NCBI GenBank assembly: GCA_020073015.1
Contig: JAIQFZ010000024.1
Span: forward strand, 1 to 59,992
Length of the DNA stretch: 59,992 nt
Direction of reading: 5' to 3'
Source: Terriglobia bacterium
Lineage (GTDB): Bacteria; Acidobacteriota; Terriglobia; Terriglobales; Acidobacteriaceae
Under the pieces are notes generated by a model. It was not told the DNA's origin. It did no database searches and saw only the letters and a list, made by a program, of their open reading frames with translations. The position numbers and the translations under genes were made by a program. Numbering within the stretch: position 1 is the first letter of the stretch; every line of letters starts with the position of its first letter. Below, piece after piece: positions 15,901 through 24,725 of the stretch.

Positions 15901-17117
15901 TTGCCGCTGCCGTCGGTGACCGTGACCAGCTGTCCGTTGGCATCGTAGCCGAAGTTGTACAGCACGGCCCCCGTCATCGGCAGCAGCGTCTGCACGTGCT
16001 TGAGTCCGTCGAAAACATAAATCTCGCTGCCATCTTCCGAGGTGAGGTGCAGTTTCGAGCCGACAAACAGTGGCGCTTGCACCTGCGCGGAGTCACGGAC
16101 GTTCCCATTTCCCAGAAAGAGCGCCTTGGGCACGACCGCATAGGGAGTGCAAGAGCCGCCAGCGCAATAGACCATCAGGAGGGGATCGAGGGCGTGATGA
16201 ACGCTCAGCGTCCATCCCCCGAGACCAAGGGCATCTTTGACCGCGATCACATCCGCTCCGGCCCGCCCGTTCTCCCGGCCGCTCTCGTAATGCAGGAAAA
16301 ACGGTGTGCCGACGATCGCGATGTCCTCGCCCAGGCTCTGGTTGCGGAGGCTGATCGCCGAGCCGCGCGCGTCTTTGCAGGTGTCACAGGTGTCATCGGG
16401 GAGCGGGGAGAACATCCAGGTCAGATTCCAGTTGGCGTCCAGCGGCAGACCTTCTTGGATAGCCATATCCTCCGCCGGGGCGTTGTAGACCGCTGTGCCG
16501 AAGATGAGCGGAACCGAGGCAGGAAATGGTAACTGCTGGCTGGCACCGCCTGCGGTGTTCGCAGCGCCCCAGACGATGCCTTCGGTGACCGCGGTTTGGG
16601 GCGGGGGCGGAGTAAATGTTCCGGTCACCGAATCAAACGTTCCAAATCCATATTGGCCTAGTGCAGGAATGATCGAAAGAGAGCTGTTGCCGCCTTGCGA
16701 ATCGCCCATTCCCGACGCTACCCAGGTCCAGGTGTCACCGCTCGATGAATCCGTCTGAGTATCGTCAATGGTAGCCTGATTCACCATCTGGCCAATCCCC
16801 AGTGTGGGTATGGCCTGCCAGCTGCAGATGCCGTTAAGCGCCATCTTGGTGCCCACCACGGAATGCTGGTGAACTTTCTGACTGATGGTGCCGGATTGAC
16901 CCACACCGCTGCCTTCGAGAACGATAACTCCGTACACGTTCGACGCCGAGGACCAGGGCGCCGGGCAGGAGAACTGCGCCGAGGCTCGCCGGACTCCGAA
17001 CCAAGTGACCAACACCAGGCAGACGAGCAACGATCTCCGCAGACCCCGGCGGAGCTTGTGTTGCCACCTGTGACCTGGAAAGTCGGATGTGAGTGGACGG
17101 CGAAAGCTGGCGGACAT
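12993..17117 (-). CDS. Large RHS/YD-repeat secreted protein
   Basis: This 1374-residue protein has a signal-anchor-like N-terminus (LRRSLLVCLVLVTWFGVRRASAQ) and a unique beta-rich domain up to about residue 330. A long array of YD repeats follows (for example FTYDAAGRLLSTTLEDGRL, IHYTYDANGNLTS). The RHS core YDEFGNVIS to FGARDFDPATGRWTAKDP ends in the DPQGL motif where RHS proteins are often cut. After the core comes a roughly 125-residue tail: low-complexity Ala/Lys/Ser, then a beta-rich domain ending TATLCHF that I do not recognise as a toxin. No small immunity-like gene lies immediately downstream. The ATG at 17117 has GGAGG 5 bases upstream, better than an in-frame start at 17153. Confidence 0.9.
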   Translation of the reverse strand: MSASFRRPLTSDFPGHRWQHKLRRGLRRSLLVCLVLVTWFGVRRASAQFSCPAPWSSASNVYGVIVLEGSGVGQSGTISQKVHQHSVVGTKMALNGICSWQAIPTLGIGQMVNQATIDDTQTDSSSGDTWTWVASGMGDSQGGNSSLSIIPALGQYGFGTFDSVTGTFTPPPPQTAVTEGIVWGAANTAGGASQQLPFPASVPLIFGTAVYNAPAEDMAIQEGLPLDANWNLTWMFSPLPDDTCDTCKDARGSAISLRNQSLGEDIAIVGTPFFLHYESGRENGRAGADVIAVKDALGLGGWTLSVHHALDPLLMVYCAGGSCTPYAVVPKALFLGNGNVRDSAQVQAPLFVGSKLHLTSEDGSEIYVFDGLKHVQTLLPMTGAVLYNFGYDANGQLVTVTDGSGNVTTIQRDANEHPTAIVSPYGQTTTLTVDANGYLSQVTDPLGNTVQLTNTALGLLTSMKDANGNLYSFQYDGNGFLTKDSDPAGGVINLARTNNGAGYSVTETTAQGRANTNLVAFSNSSASTTQQFTNTWWNGLQATESKTQQSGQLSESVSLPNGTSYSKSYRPDPRWGIQLPVVTGETFSLGNLTMTLTGSRTASLGNPADPFSLVTQTDTETINGRSYKSVFTAATKTFVDTTPVGRTTTTVLDALERISTLQPPAGALASFTYDTRGRLSSSSRGTRQTSFSYDANGRVASITDPLNLTRSFTYDAAGRLLSTTLEDGRLIHYTYDANGNLTSISPPGSSTHSYSYSPVNLPTAYTPPVVSGGGATTYSFSPDREVTKITRPDGQAINYNYDAAGRISSVLTPSSTISYAYDPTTGRRSSASISGGESIAYSYNGLLPTGSTWSGTVAGSISRSYDKNFWINSESMNGGTSVAFVHDKDGLLSKAGVLILKHNAKTGLYTGSTLGSAKDTPAYNTFAELKTYTAKHLTVVQYKVIYTRDGVGRITGLKETIGGTTTSYAYTFDAAGRLTGVKKGAATVATYTYDSNSNRLSATTASGTVNGTYDAQDRLLTYGNASYTYNANGELATKTVGSSVTTYQYDVLGNLTAATLPNATHITYIIDAENNRVGKLVNGTLVSGFLYDGNALVAQLDSNNQIVSQFIYGSGGNSPDYMVTGGVSYRIFSDHRGSPRLVVDSTSGQIVERIDYDEFGNVISDTNPGFQPFGFAGGLYDQDTQLLRFGARDFDPATGRWTAKDPVRFVGGDSNLYGYVLNDPVNMIDPQGLEGTCPCKDKDAPTQPPDLKKSSDRAAERVAEQSAQKADAKAPFTPQKAGSTDKSSSSSGPSISAPSLDVGGGIKVTPGAGSVQMTAPLQGSTRGDVTLEFSAKDLSVSVSRPVTLPGGLKADFSLEVNGKDKKVTATLCHF

Positions 17118-17476
17118 GGCTCCTCCCGGTGGGGGATGCCTGGTCTCTGCCAACTCCGAGGCGACCCCGCCTTACCTATACATGTGAGAAAAGAGGCGAA
17201 ATTGGCTCAACCTGCCCGGAAAATCTTGCATTGCGGCTCTGGAACTCGGGAGTGGTTATGGTCCGTGCAGTTGGCATTGAAGTCCCACTTCCAGGCCCTG
17301 AGGAAGGCAGATTGAGATAACACAAAGGTGTGACCCCTGATTCAACCTGGCGCTAGTGCAGGGCGATGAGACCTCACGCCCAGATTCATGTTCCTGATTG
17401 CATGGACCGCCTTTTCACGTTGGCCGTGACAGAATTGTGACAGAATGCGAGCGGTTCGAATCGGAGACACAATCCA
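17118..17476. other. Divergent intergenic region with phased tandem repeat
   Basis: This 359-base gap lies between the RHS gene and the MgtC-like gene. GTGACAGAAT occurs twice, at 17426-17435 and 17437-17446, a period of 11 bases on one DNA face, starting about 50 bases before the GTG start. It may be a regulator-binding site. I see no small gene or RNA. A TTCGAATC string at about 17455 is not part of a tRNA fold. Confidence 0.45.
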
Positions 17477-18736
17477 GTGGAACTCTATCGGTGGTTGCCG
17501 CCCGAAGCTGTGAAGATTCTCCTGGTTCTCTTCCTGTCTTTTCTCATAGGACTGGAGCGCGAGGAGCACAAAGCCGCCGCCGGGCACTACGCATTCGGGG
17601 GCGTGCGCACATTTCCGCTCATCGGATTGATTGGCTACTCGATCGCACTTCTGTCCGGCACGCAGCTACTCCCGTTGACGCTCGGCTTCTTGGTGATTGG
17701 CGGCTTTCTCTTGCTGTCCTATTGGCACAAACTCTCTTCTGCTGAAGCTGCAGGCGTCACCTCAGAGATGTCCGGTCTTGCGACTTACCTGGTGGGCGCG
17801 TTGGTGTACTACGAGCATTTTTGGATTGCCACCACCTTGAGCGTGGCCAGCTTGTTGTTACTGGAACTCAAGGAAGGTCTGGAGAAGCTCGCCAGCCGTG
17901 CAGCCCCAGGAGAGATTCTCACGGTCGCCAAGTTTCTGCTTCTCAGCGCTGTCATCCTGCCCATACTGCCCAACCAGGAGTTTGGGCGGTTTCATCTCAA
18001 TCCTTTTAGGACTTGGCTGGTCGTCGTCGCCGTAAGCACGATTTCCTATGGCAGTTACATCCTGCAGAAGCTCACCAAGGAGCACGGTGGCGTAGTGCTG
18101 GCAGCCTTCCTGGGTGGGGCCTACTCGTCCACTTTGACCACCGTGGTCATGTCACGAAGAGCAGCTCATGAGGAGCGCCCGCACCTTTTCGCGGGAGGGA
18201 TCCTGCTCGCCTCGGGTGTCATGTATCTCCGGTTAGTTGCCCTCCTGGCTCTTTTCAATCGTCACCTGATGTCCCTGTTGGCGCTCCCCTTTCTGGTGCT
18301 TGCGGGTCTAGCGATCGCCGTCGGCTGGATTTGGTCACGCCGACCCGATGTGAGGGTGGATGCCTTGAAGCGGGAGTTTGAGCCGAACAATCCGCTCGAG
18401 CTGCTGGCAGCCTTTCTCTTCGCTTTTCTGTTCCTAGCAATGCTGGTAGCCACCCAGTTGGCCGTTATTTATCTCGGAAGAGCGGGAGTCAACACACTTG
18501 CCGCGATCATGGGTGTCACCGATGTAGATCCCTTTATCATGGGCATGACACAAGCTGCGGGCACGCTCACCCCGGTGCAGGTTGCGGGGGCGGCGGTTCT
18601 GATTGCTGCGGCCAGCAACAACCTTATGAAGGGGATCTACGCCTATAGCTTGGCCGATCGAAAGACAGGCATGCAAAGCCTCTCGCTCTTGACTGCTCTG
18701 GCTGCACTCGGTCTTGTTCCCTTGCTTTGGTTCTGA
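17477..18736 (+). CDS. MgtC/SapB and DUF4010 family membrane protein
   Basis: This 419-residue polytopic inner-membrane protein has about 11 hydrophobic segments. The N-terminal part has the MgtC/SapB hallmark FLIGLEREEH and GVRTFPLIGLIGY. The C-terminal part (about 200-419, with GGAYSSTLTTVVMSRRA and AAASNNLMKGIYAY) is DUF4010. MgtC relatives are linked to growth at low magnesium and to ion or ATPase homeostasis, but the transported species for this fused family is not established. The start is GTG with GGAGA about 9 bases upstream. It is transcribed alone. Confidence 0.85.
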   Translation: MELYRWLPPEAVKILLVLFLSFLIGLEREEHKAAAGHYAFGGVRTFPLIGLIGYSIALLSGTQLLPLTLGFLVIGGFLLLSYWHKLSSAEAAGVTSEMSGLATYLVGALVYYEHFWIATTLSVASLLLLELKEGLEKLASRAAPGEILTVAKFLLLSAVILPILPNQEFGRFHLNPFRTWLVVVAVSTISYGSYILQKLTKEHGGVVLAAFLGGAYSSTLTTVVMSRRAAHEERPHLFAGGILLASGVMYLRLVALLALFNRHLMSLLALPFLVLAGLAIAVGWIWSRRPDVRVDALKREFEPNNPLELLAAFLFAFLFLAMLVATQLAVIYLGRAGVNTLAAIMGVTDVDPFIMGMTQAAGTLTPVQVAGAAVLIAAASNNLMKGIYAYSLADRKTGMQSLSLLTALAALGLVPLLWF

Positions 18737-18822
18737 CTTCGCTCTACTGAGTGAATTGGAATCCCAGCATCGGCAAGTGCCCTAAGCCGACGGTGGGCAG
18801 GAATCACTGACGACGCACCCGG

Positions 18823-20262
18823 CTACCTTAATAGGGCTTGTGCGGTAAATGAAGCTAGATCGCTAAAAAGGCTCTCCAAAGTCCCTTCCCTGTCAACCTC
18901 GGGCAAACCGAGTTGTCGTTCCACCCGCGCTTCCATCTTGCGCAGCTGCGCTTCCGGTGCTTTACCGGCAAGATGCTGGAACAGAAATCGGTGTGCATTC
19001 TTGCGCTGCATGACCTCCAGGCCATCCAGCATCTGGCGATGCGATGTCCCTTCCCAGATGGCAAGGATCATCGCCTCGCGCAGCCAGCGCTCCACGTGAT
19101 ATTCCTGCAGTGTTCCTGCCCCGCCATAAACTTCCATTGCCCATTTGGCCGTCTGCACAGCGAACTCTGCCGTCCAGTACTTCGCCAGGTGAGCTACCAA
19201 GCGGAACAGATGATAGTTCTCCGAATAGGGCGGCTTCTCCCGCCATACCTTGTCGAGCAGAGTCACCGCTTCCCACGCCAGCCGGGAAGCCGCGCGCAGC
19301 CCCTGCAGACGATCCTCGAGCTGTCGCCGAAGCAAGGGATGTTCGATGATCGGTTTCCCGAAAGCGGTGCGCCGTTCAGCGAAGGAATAGGCATCGGCAA
19401 TGGCCCTTTGTGCGAGCGCCACGCTCCCCACACTGTTGGCCACGCGCGACAGGTTCAGCACCTCGAGAATCAAGTAGATTCCCTGTTCCGCTGGCCCCAG
19501 GAGCCAGCCCTCGCTGTGACGAAATTCGATCTCGCCGGTTGGCACCGACCGAGTGGCGATCTTGTCCTTGAGGCGGCGTATCAGATAATTCAACTGCCCG
19601 TCTTCACCCCGACGCGGTACCAGGTACAGACTCAGCCCGCGCACGTTCTGCGGTGCGCCCTCCTGCCGAGCCGCGACCACCGCCAATTCGGCCCCGGCAT
19701 TACTCGCGAAGTATTTCTCACCGGTTAGGTGCCACTTGCTTCCATCCCGTCGCGCTACTGTCTCCACCGCCGCGCCCAGGTCTGACCCACCCTTGATCTC
19801 CGTCATCCAGGTTGCTCCCTGCCACACACTGTCATCACGCTGCAACATGGCGGGCAGAAATCGTGCCTTCAACTCTGCGTCTCCATATTTGGAGAGCGGG
19901 CAAACCGTGGACAGAGAGACCGTATAGGGACACGCCAGGCCCGGGTCATAGAATCCGGTAGCGTAGAGAAGAAGGTAAGCGGGTATCAGCGAATTCTGTT
20001 CAAAGACTTGCCAGAGCACGCCTGCCCGGTATCCATGTTTCAGCATGCACCAGTATTCCGGTGGGTAAAGGATTTCATCCACCCGCGTGCCTAACCGATC
20101 AAACATGCGTAACCACGGTGTGCCGGCGCGGTCCACCGCGTCCGAGATTCCCTGCCCCTCCCGTTCGAACCACGCCTCATAATCTCGCAGCCAGTCGTGA
20201 TCTGCCGAGATCCCGACCTGCTGCAGAAACTGCACCGGAGAGCGCACAACATCGAAGCTCAT
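18823..20262 (-). CDS. Acyl-CoA dehydrogenase family protein (AidB-like layout)
   Basis: This 479-residue flavoenzyme has an N-terminal helical domain. The middle beta domain contains WMTEIKGGSDLGAAVE, WHLTGEKYFASNAGAE and TGEIEFRHSEGWLLG. The C-terminal helical domain has RRTAFGKPIIEHPLLRRQLE and LREAMILAIWEGTSHRQMLD. The Glu in IWEGT aligns with the usual catalytic base of acyl-CoA dehydrogenases. The long N-terminus resembles the AidB/ACAD-11 branch. The ATG at 20262 has AGAGGA upstream; an extension to 20298 is less likely. It follows the lipase-like gene on the same strand, with 132 bases between them. Lipid hydrolysis followed by fatty-acid oxidation is possible but not proven. Confidence 0.88.
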   Translation of the reverse strand: MSFDVVRSPVQFLQQVGISADHDWLRDYEAWFEREGQGISDAVDRAGTPWLRMFDRLGTRVDEILYPPEYWCMLKHGYRAGVLWQVFEQNSLIPAYLLLYATGFYDPGLACPYTVSLSTVCPLSKYGDAELKARFLPAMLQRDDSVWQGATWMTEIKGGSDLGAAVETVARRDGSKWHLTGEKYFASNAGAELAVVAARQEGAPQNVRGLSLYLVPRRGEDGQLNYLIRRLKDKIATRSVPTGEIEFRHSEGWLLGPAEQGIYLILEVLNLSRVANSVGSVALAQRAIADAYSFAERRTAFGKPIIEHPLLRRQLEDRLQGLRAASRLAWEAVTLLDKVWREKPPYSENYHLFRLVAHLAKYWTAEFAVQTAKWAMEVYGGAGTLQEYHVERWLREAMILAIWEGTSHRQMLDGLEVMQRKNAHRFLFQHLAGKAPEAQLRKMEARVERQLGLPEVDREGTLESLFSDLASFTAQALLR

Positions 20263-20394
20263 AGCCAGAGTCCTCTCATTCCGCCGCCAATTTTGCAAGA
20301 TTTGCCGGGTCAGGAGGACGAGACCTCACCACTGACGCCCGGCAGATGCCCCTGCTTCTCCACCACGCGAAGATGGAAAATTGGTCAGCGAAGT

Positions 20395-21747
20395 TCACCT
20401 TCGGCCACCGGCACCGTGCGCCTGGTCTGGACGCGCGCGCCCCAGGCAGAAGGCGAAGATTTCTTTCCAGACCTCCTTGAAGATCTTCTCGCCGAATCCC
20501 GACTCCGACTTCAGCAGATCGTAAGCCCGATACTTGCGGCCCCCACCGCGGTCGGCCTCGATGGCCTTATACTGCCCGACGATGTCCATGTGGTCACCCG
20601 GGACCAGCACATTCTCACCCTTGGGCCAGAGCATCGACAGAGTGTTCACGATGCCGTCGTTGTCCCAGACCTCAAGCGCGTGCTGCGGCGCCCCTCTCAA
20701 GCGCCGGGTCACCTTGCCGCGTGGGACCGGTTGCTGGAACGGGCCGCCGGCGCATGCGCGGTAACAGATCCGATAAGCAATGTCGGTTCCCGCGCTCAGC
20801 GCAGCGTCCTTGATGATCTCCGGGTAGGTCCACGGCTTCGCAAGCTCCCACGGCGGAGCGGGGCGGCCCGGATCGAAGCGAAACGGGCGCCTTCCAAGCG
20901 TCACATACGATCGGAATTTGATATCGCGCTCCAGCTTCAGCTCTTTCTTGCGCTCCCCAACATCCAAGTGCGCCGGGCTGACGGGTTTGCCGGCTCGTCG
21001 AGGACTGGAGGTGAGGTCGTCGATCGCACCGAAGTCGGAAGCCATGTGGCGCAAATAGAGTCCGAGTTCGGAGGCAGCTTCGTGCGCTTCCGCCTTCCGC
21101 ACGGGACTCGGTCTGCCGTTACGTTCGTTGGCCTCGCTCAGGGCGTCCTGCACAGCCCGAAGCACTCCTGCGCCCGTGAGGTAAGCAGCGCCGCCCGCGA
21201 TCGAGCTTTCGATCTGATCCAGAAGCAACAGTTGTGAACCCATGACTGCGGCGCGCAACTCTTCGACCACCGCTTTACGCAAGACACGTTGGTCGCGCAC
21301 CCAGTCGGCGATGTTCGTCCCCCAATGGGGCACAGAGAGGAACACGACGCGACGTACGCACCTGAGTATTTTCCCCGGTTCGACCGTGACTCCGCCGTCC
21401 ACCACAATCGGGTCCTTGCGGTGGTGCAAGTCCCAGAGGAGCCAGCGGATGTCGAGCCCGCCGGTCGAGTGCCCCACCAGAGTGACCTCATCGCGGTTCG
21501 CAATCTCACCGCGCGCTATGCGCTTGGCAAGGTAGCTCCGCAATCGCGTGGCGCGCGTGACCACCGCTGCGGTAGGGAAATTGTCGAAGTAGTGGAGGAC
21601 CTGATTCCCGGCCAGCCCCGTCTCAAACAAAGGCGTGATGCCGCCGTAGTATTCCAGCTGCCCGAGCGCGTCGAAGCCGGCGAAGCCCGGTATGAGCACG
21701 ACGTGAAAACGTTTGGTGGGGGGCGCTTTCGTGTCTTGATCGGCCAC
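20395..21747 (-). CDS. Alpha/beta hydrolase, lipase-like
   Basis: This 450-residue protein has no signal peptide. VVLIPGFAGFD near the N-terminus would form the oxyanion region. VGHSTGGLDIRWLL carries the nucleophile elbow G-H-S-T-G. A late NDGIVNTLSMLWP and VPGDHMDIVGQY supply plausible catalytic Asp and His. The layout resembles triacylglycerol lipase or esterase proteins with a long cap region (about 190-340). The start is GTG with GGAGG 9 bases upstream. The substrate is unknown. Confidence 0.75.
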   Translation of the reverse strand: MADQDTKAPPTKRFHVVLIPGFAGFDALGQLEYYGGITPLFETGLAGNQVLHYFDNFPTAAVVTRATRLRSYLAKRIARGEIANRDEVTLVGHSTGGLDIRWLLWDLHHRKDPIVVDGGVTVEPGKILRCVRRVVFLSVPHWGTNIADWVRDQRVLRKAVVEELRAAVMGSQLLLLDQIESSIAGGAAYLTGAGVLRAVQDALSEANERNGRPSPVRKAEAHEAASELGLYLRHMASDFGAIDDLTSSPRRAGKPVSPAHLDVGERKKELKLERDIKFRSYVTLGRRPFRFDPGRPAPPWELAKPWTYPEIIKDAALSAGTDIAYRICYRACAGGPFQQPVPRGKVTRRLRGAPQHALEVWDNDGIVNTLSMLWPKGENVLVPGDHMDIVGQYKAIEADRGGGRKYRAYDLLKSESGFGEKIFKEVWKEIFAFCLGRARPDQAHGAGGRR

Positions 21748-21921
21748 GGTTCCGACCCTCCTGAAGTCTCACGAAGATTATCTGCGCCTTCGTATTCAAA
21801 ATCGAGTCCAAGACCGGAATTGGCAGCTCCGTTTCGCATGTAACCCGCAAAGTGATCGACATCACTTCCGAGCAGTTCAAAATGTGCGATCGTGAATAGG
21901 GCTGGAGAAAGGGGGCCCACA

Positions 21922-22125
21922 ATGAAATTTGAATTGTCCCAGAATATCGAGCGGTGGTGTCAGGAGGCGCTGAGGGAGATTGATGGTACGCCTGCTTCAC
22001 CCTTTGAAAAAGTCCAGGCCGCCGCCTTGGTGCATCAGGTCAAGGTCCTGTCTGACATCTCGCAGAAGCTGTCGGAAATCAGCGAAGGCACGACTGTGGC
22101 ACAAGGAACAGCCGCGACAAGATAA
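21922..22125 (+). CDS. Small hypothetical protein
   Basis: This is a 67-residue, Glu/Gln-rich, predominantly helical protein (MKFELSQNIERWCQEALREI at the start) with no recognised domain. The ATG at 21922 follows AGGGGG. A longer in-frame version from 21892 lacks a ribosome site. It is probably real because of the start context and because a strong inverted repeat lies downstream. It is divergent from the lipase-like gene. Function unknown. Confidence 0.5.
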   Translation: MKFELSQNIERWCQEALREIDGTPASPFEKVQAAALVHQVKVLSDISQKLSEISEGTTVAQGTAATR

Positions 22126-22160
22126 AGGAAAATGGCGCTCGGCACCTCTGCAAAAGCACC

Positions 22161-22213
22161 GAGGAGGGGGAGCCAGCGGTTCTTCCGCTCCTCAGCCTCG
22201 GGGCTCCCTCCTC
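22161..22213. terminator. Inverted repeat between convergent genes
   Basis: GAGGAGGGGGAGCC (22161-22174) pairs with GGCTCCCTCCTC (22202-22213), with one or two bulged G, around a roughly 27-base loop. It lies between the converging small protein gene and the GH30 gene. There is no T-run on either side, so it is a possible two-way transcription stop rather than a textbook terminator. Confidence 0.4.
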
Positions 22214-22304
22214 TAGGATCTGCCGTCGCGACTTCGACTTTTTCATTCTGCCCGTTAGATGAGCCCAGGGAAACGCAGGCGCAGTAACGCATTCGCATCT
22301 AGAT

Positions 22305-23735
22305 TCACGACCACACAAGTGTGGTGATCGAATTCTTCTCGAGCGCAATCTCACTCTCCAGCTTTCCCATCTGCAGCACCGCCGGCCGCGCAGCGCCCAC
22401 ATTGGTGACCACGGCAACCCGCTGTCCGTCTGGATTCTCGAACGCCACATGCTGCACCTCTGGAAGCGTGCTCTCAGAATCGAACCGCCACGCCCCGCGC
22501 CGGACCGCGCGCGAGAAATGCGCAAAGGCCCAGTATTGCCCGCTCCGCGTAATCTCCCGCGTCTCCGAATGAATCGTGACCAGCCCGCCGCACGGGAAAG
22601 GACCGATGTTTGGCCGCCCCTTTTCATCGAGCGCAAGGTTCCAGGCCGTCACCGAGCGGCACCAGTTGCGCAGCACATCGCTGAAGGTGCTTCCCCACTT
22701 TGCCCAGTCCGTCAAATAGTCGGGGCTCGTGTAGTCCGGCCCGCCTTCGGTCCAGTACATCTCGGCGTCGGGATGCGCCTCATGCGCCTTGGTCATCATC
22801 TCTGGACTGCCCACGTACCCATGCCAGGCAATCGCATTGCAGTACTTCCGCACCCCGGCGTCATCGAGTTCGGCCACCGCGCGGCCCCACAAGTTGTAGT
22901 TGTGATCGAGAATCCAGACCTTGGTCGACAGGCCCTGCTGTTCGAGCAACGGCCCCAAGTGGTCCCGCACGAACTCCATTTCGTACTCTTGCGGCCAGAT
23001 GCAGGCCGGCATCCTTCCATCCTGGTCCGTGTCTACTTCGTTTTGTGGTGTGACGGCCTGAATCGGAACTCCTTCCTCAGCATAGGCCTGAAGAAATTTC
23101 AGAAAGTAATGTGCATAAACCGGGATGTACCGGCGCCGCATCGAACCGCCCAGCATCGACCCTCCAGCTTTCATCCAGCCCGGCGGGCTCCAGGGCGAGG
23201 AAAAAAGAAAAAGGTCGGGGTTTGCCTTTCGCGCCTCGCGCAGCATCGGCAGAAGGTACTGCCGATCTTGCTCGATCGAAAAGCGTTTCAGTTCCGGATC
23301 GGCTTCTCCTTCGTCATAGCTGTACACCTTGGTTGAATAGTCGCTCGATCCGATACAAGTGCGGCAAACACTGAGCCCCATCTCCGCCGGATGCAACAAC
23401 TCATGAAACAACTGCTCGCGTACGGACGCCGAGAGCTGGCTGAAGGTGTAGCAGGCGGCGTCGGTGAAGGCCGCGCCGAAACCCAGAATCGGCTGGAACT
23501 TCTTCTCCGGGTTGAGAACGATCCCTTGCCCGGAAGGCTGGGCGGCGGCGGCCCGCCACTGCATCCCTTTCATGCGGGTAAAGCGCGTCCTCTCGCTCGT
23601 AACCCACACAGCGATCTCTCCCCCTTGGGCCGTGCTGTCCGTGCCGAATACGGGCAACGCCCGTGCCGTTGCAGTGGCTGCCAATCCCACCGCCGAGGAT
23701 CTCAAGAATTCCCGCCTCGTTTTCTCGATCGACAT
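22305..23735 (-). CDS. Glycoside hydrolase family 30 (glucosylceramidase/beta-1,6-glucanase-like)
   Basis: This 476-residue protein starts with a twin-arginine signal (TRREFLRSSAVGLAATATA). The GH30 barrel follows: ILGFGAAFTDAACYTF near the start, SPWSPPGWMKAGGSMLGG in the middle, Glu in VTPQNEVDTD as likely acid/base and Glu in YWTEGGPDY as likely nucleophile. A C-terminal beta domain completes it. Bacterial GH30 members of this type act on beta-1,6-glucan or beta-glucosides. With the neighbouring GH16 and GH3 enzymes, a role on branched beta-1,3/1,6-glucan is likely. The ATG at 23735 has AGGAG 6 bases upstream. It is divergent from the GH16 gene. Confidence 0.9.
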   Translation of the reverse strand: MSIEKTRREFLRSSAVGLAATATARALPVFGTDSTAQGGEIAVWVTSERTRFTRMKGMQWRAAAAQPSGQGIVLNPEKKFQPILGFGAAFTDAACYTFSQLSASVREQLFHELLHPAEMGLSVCRTCIGSSDYSTKVYSYDEGEADPELKRFSIEQDRQYLLPMLREARKANPDLFLFSSPWSPPGWMKAGGSMLGGSMRRRYIPVYAHYFLKFLQAYAEEGVPIQAVTPQNEVDTDQDGRMPACIWPQEYEMEFVRDHLGPLLEQQGLSTKVWILDHNYNLWGRAVAELDDAGVRKYCNAIAWHGYVGSPEMMTKAHEAHPDAEMYWTEGGPDYTSPDYLTDWAKWGSTFSDVLRNWCRSVTAWNLALDEKGRPNIGPFPCGGLVTIHSETREITRSGQYWAFAHFSRAVRRGAWRFDSESTLPEVQHVAFENPDGQRVAVVTNVGAARPAVLQMGKLESEIALEKNSITTLVWS

Positions 23736-23826
23736 CGCGTTCTCCTGGTTTGTCTGCAATAATGTGCCAGCCTACAACTCATGAAGGCCGCGTTGCACCG
23801 CAACGCGCTTGCACCCGGAGTTCTCC

Positions 23827-24687
23827 ATGCTATCCGGACAGAACCGCTTCTTCTTGCTGTACGCGCTCATCACGGGCCTGGCCATAACCGGCGGCTCTCA
23901 AACCACTCCGGATTCCACAAAACGCGAGGGCTGGACGCTGGTCTGGAGCGACGAATTCAACGGCCCTAACGGATCCGCAGTCGATCGCTCCAAGTGGGTC
24001 TTCGACATCGGAGGCAACGGTTGGGGCAATCAAGAACTCGAATACTATACCGATCGCACCGAAAACGCCTCGGTCCACGACGGCAACCTGGTCATGAAGG
24101 CGCTGTCGGAAAAATACACTGGACCCGACGGCGTCACCAGAAACTACACCTCGGTGCGACTCAAGACTCTGGGCAGGTTCTCCCAAACCTACGGCCGCTT
24201 CGAAGCCCGTCTGAAAATTCCCTACGGCCAGGGCCTCTGGCCCGCCTTCTGGATGCTCGGCGACGACATCGACAAAGTCGGCTGGCCCGCTTGCGGCGAA
24301 ATTGACATCATGGAAAACATCGGCAAGGAGCCCGCCATCATTCACGGCTCGATTCACGGACCCGGATACATCGGCGGCACCGGCATCGAGGCGCCCTACA
24401 CCTTTCCCGCCAAGCAACGCTTCGCCGACGACTTCCACGTCTTCGCCGTCGAGTGGGACCCTGATTCAGTGAGTTTCTTCGTCGATCAGGACCTCTACGT
24501 GCGCCACACGCGTGCCGATCTTCACCCCGGATGGAAGTGGGTTTTTGACAAACCCTTCTTCGTGATACTCAACGTCGCTGTCGGCGGCGACTGGCCTGGA
24601 GATCCGGACTCCACGACCGTGTTCCCGCAAGCCATGCTGGTGGATTACGTTCGGGTCTACCAGAGAGCCGAACCGACGAAGAAATAG
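23827..24687 (+). CDS. Glycoside hydrolase family 16 (laminarinase-like endo-beta-1,3-glucanase)
   Basis: This 286-residue exported enzyme has a signal peptide (FFLLYALITGLAITGGS), possibly without a lipobox. The jelly-roll GH16 domain carries the catalytic motif GEIDIMENIG with both Glu residues and the Asp. WSDEFNG at the start, GRFEARLKIPYGQGLWPAFW and the ending VDYVRVYQR are typical of bacterial laminarinases. The ATG at 23827 has GGAG 6 bases upstream. Translation upstream from a TTG at 23809 is less likely. It would make internal cuts in beta-1,3-glucan, feeding the GH3 enzyme and the TonB-dependent receptor. Confidence 0.92.
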   Translation: MLSGQNRFFLLYALITGLAITGGSQTTPDSTKREGWTLVWSDEFNGPNGSAVDRSKWVFDIGGNGWGNQELEYYTDRTENASVHDGNLVMKALSEKYTGPDGVTRNYTSVRLKTLGRFSQTYGRFEARLKIPYGQGLWPAFWMLGDDIDKVGWPACGEIDIMENIGKEPAIIHGSIHGPGYIGGTGIEAPYTFPAKQRFADDFHVFAVEWDPDSVSFFVDQDLYVRHTRADLHPGWKWVFDKPFFVILNVAVGGDWPGDPDSTTVFPQAMLVDYVRVYQRAEPTKK

Positions 24688-24725
24688 TCAGCCCAACCCT
24701 GAGAACGCCCGGCAGCAGCCACACC

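Noticed and set aside
17440-17476. Possible tRNA (GGTTCGAATC string)
   Set aside because: The flanking bases do not form a T-arm or acceptor stem, and no cloverleaf can be drawn.
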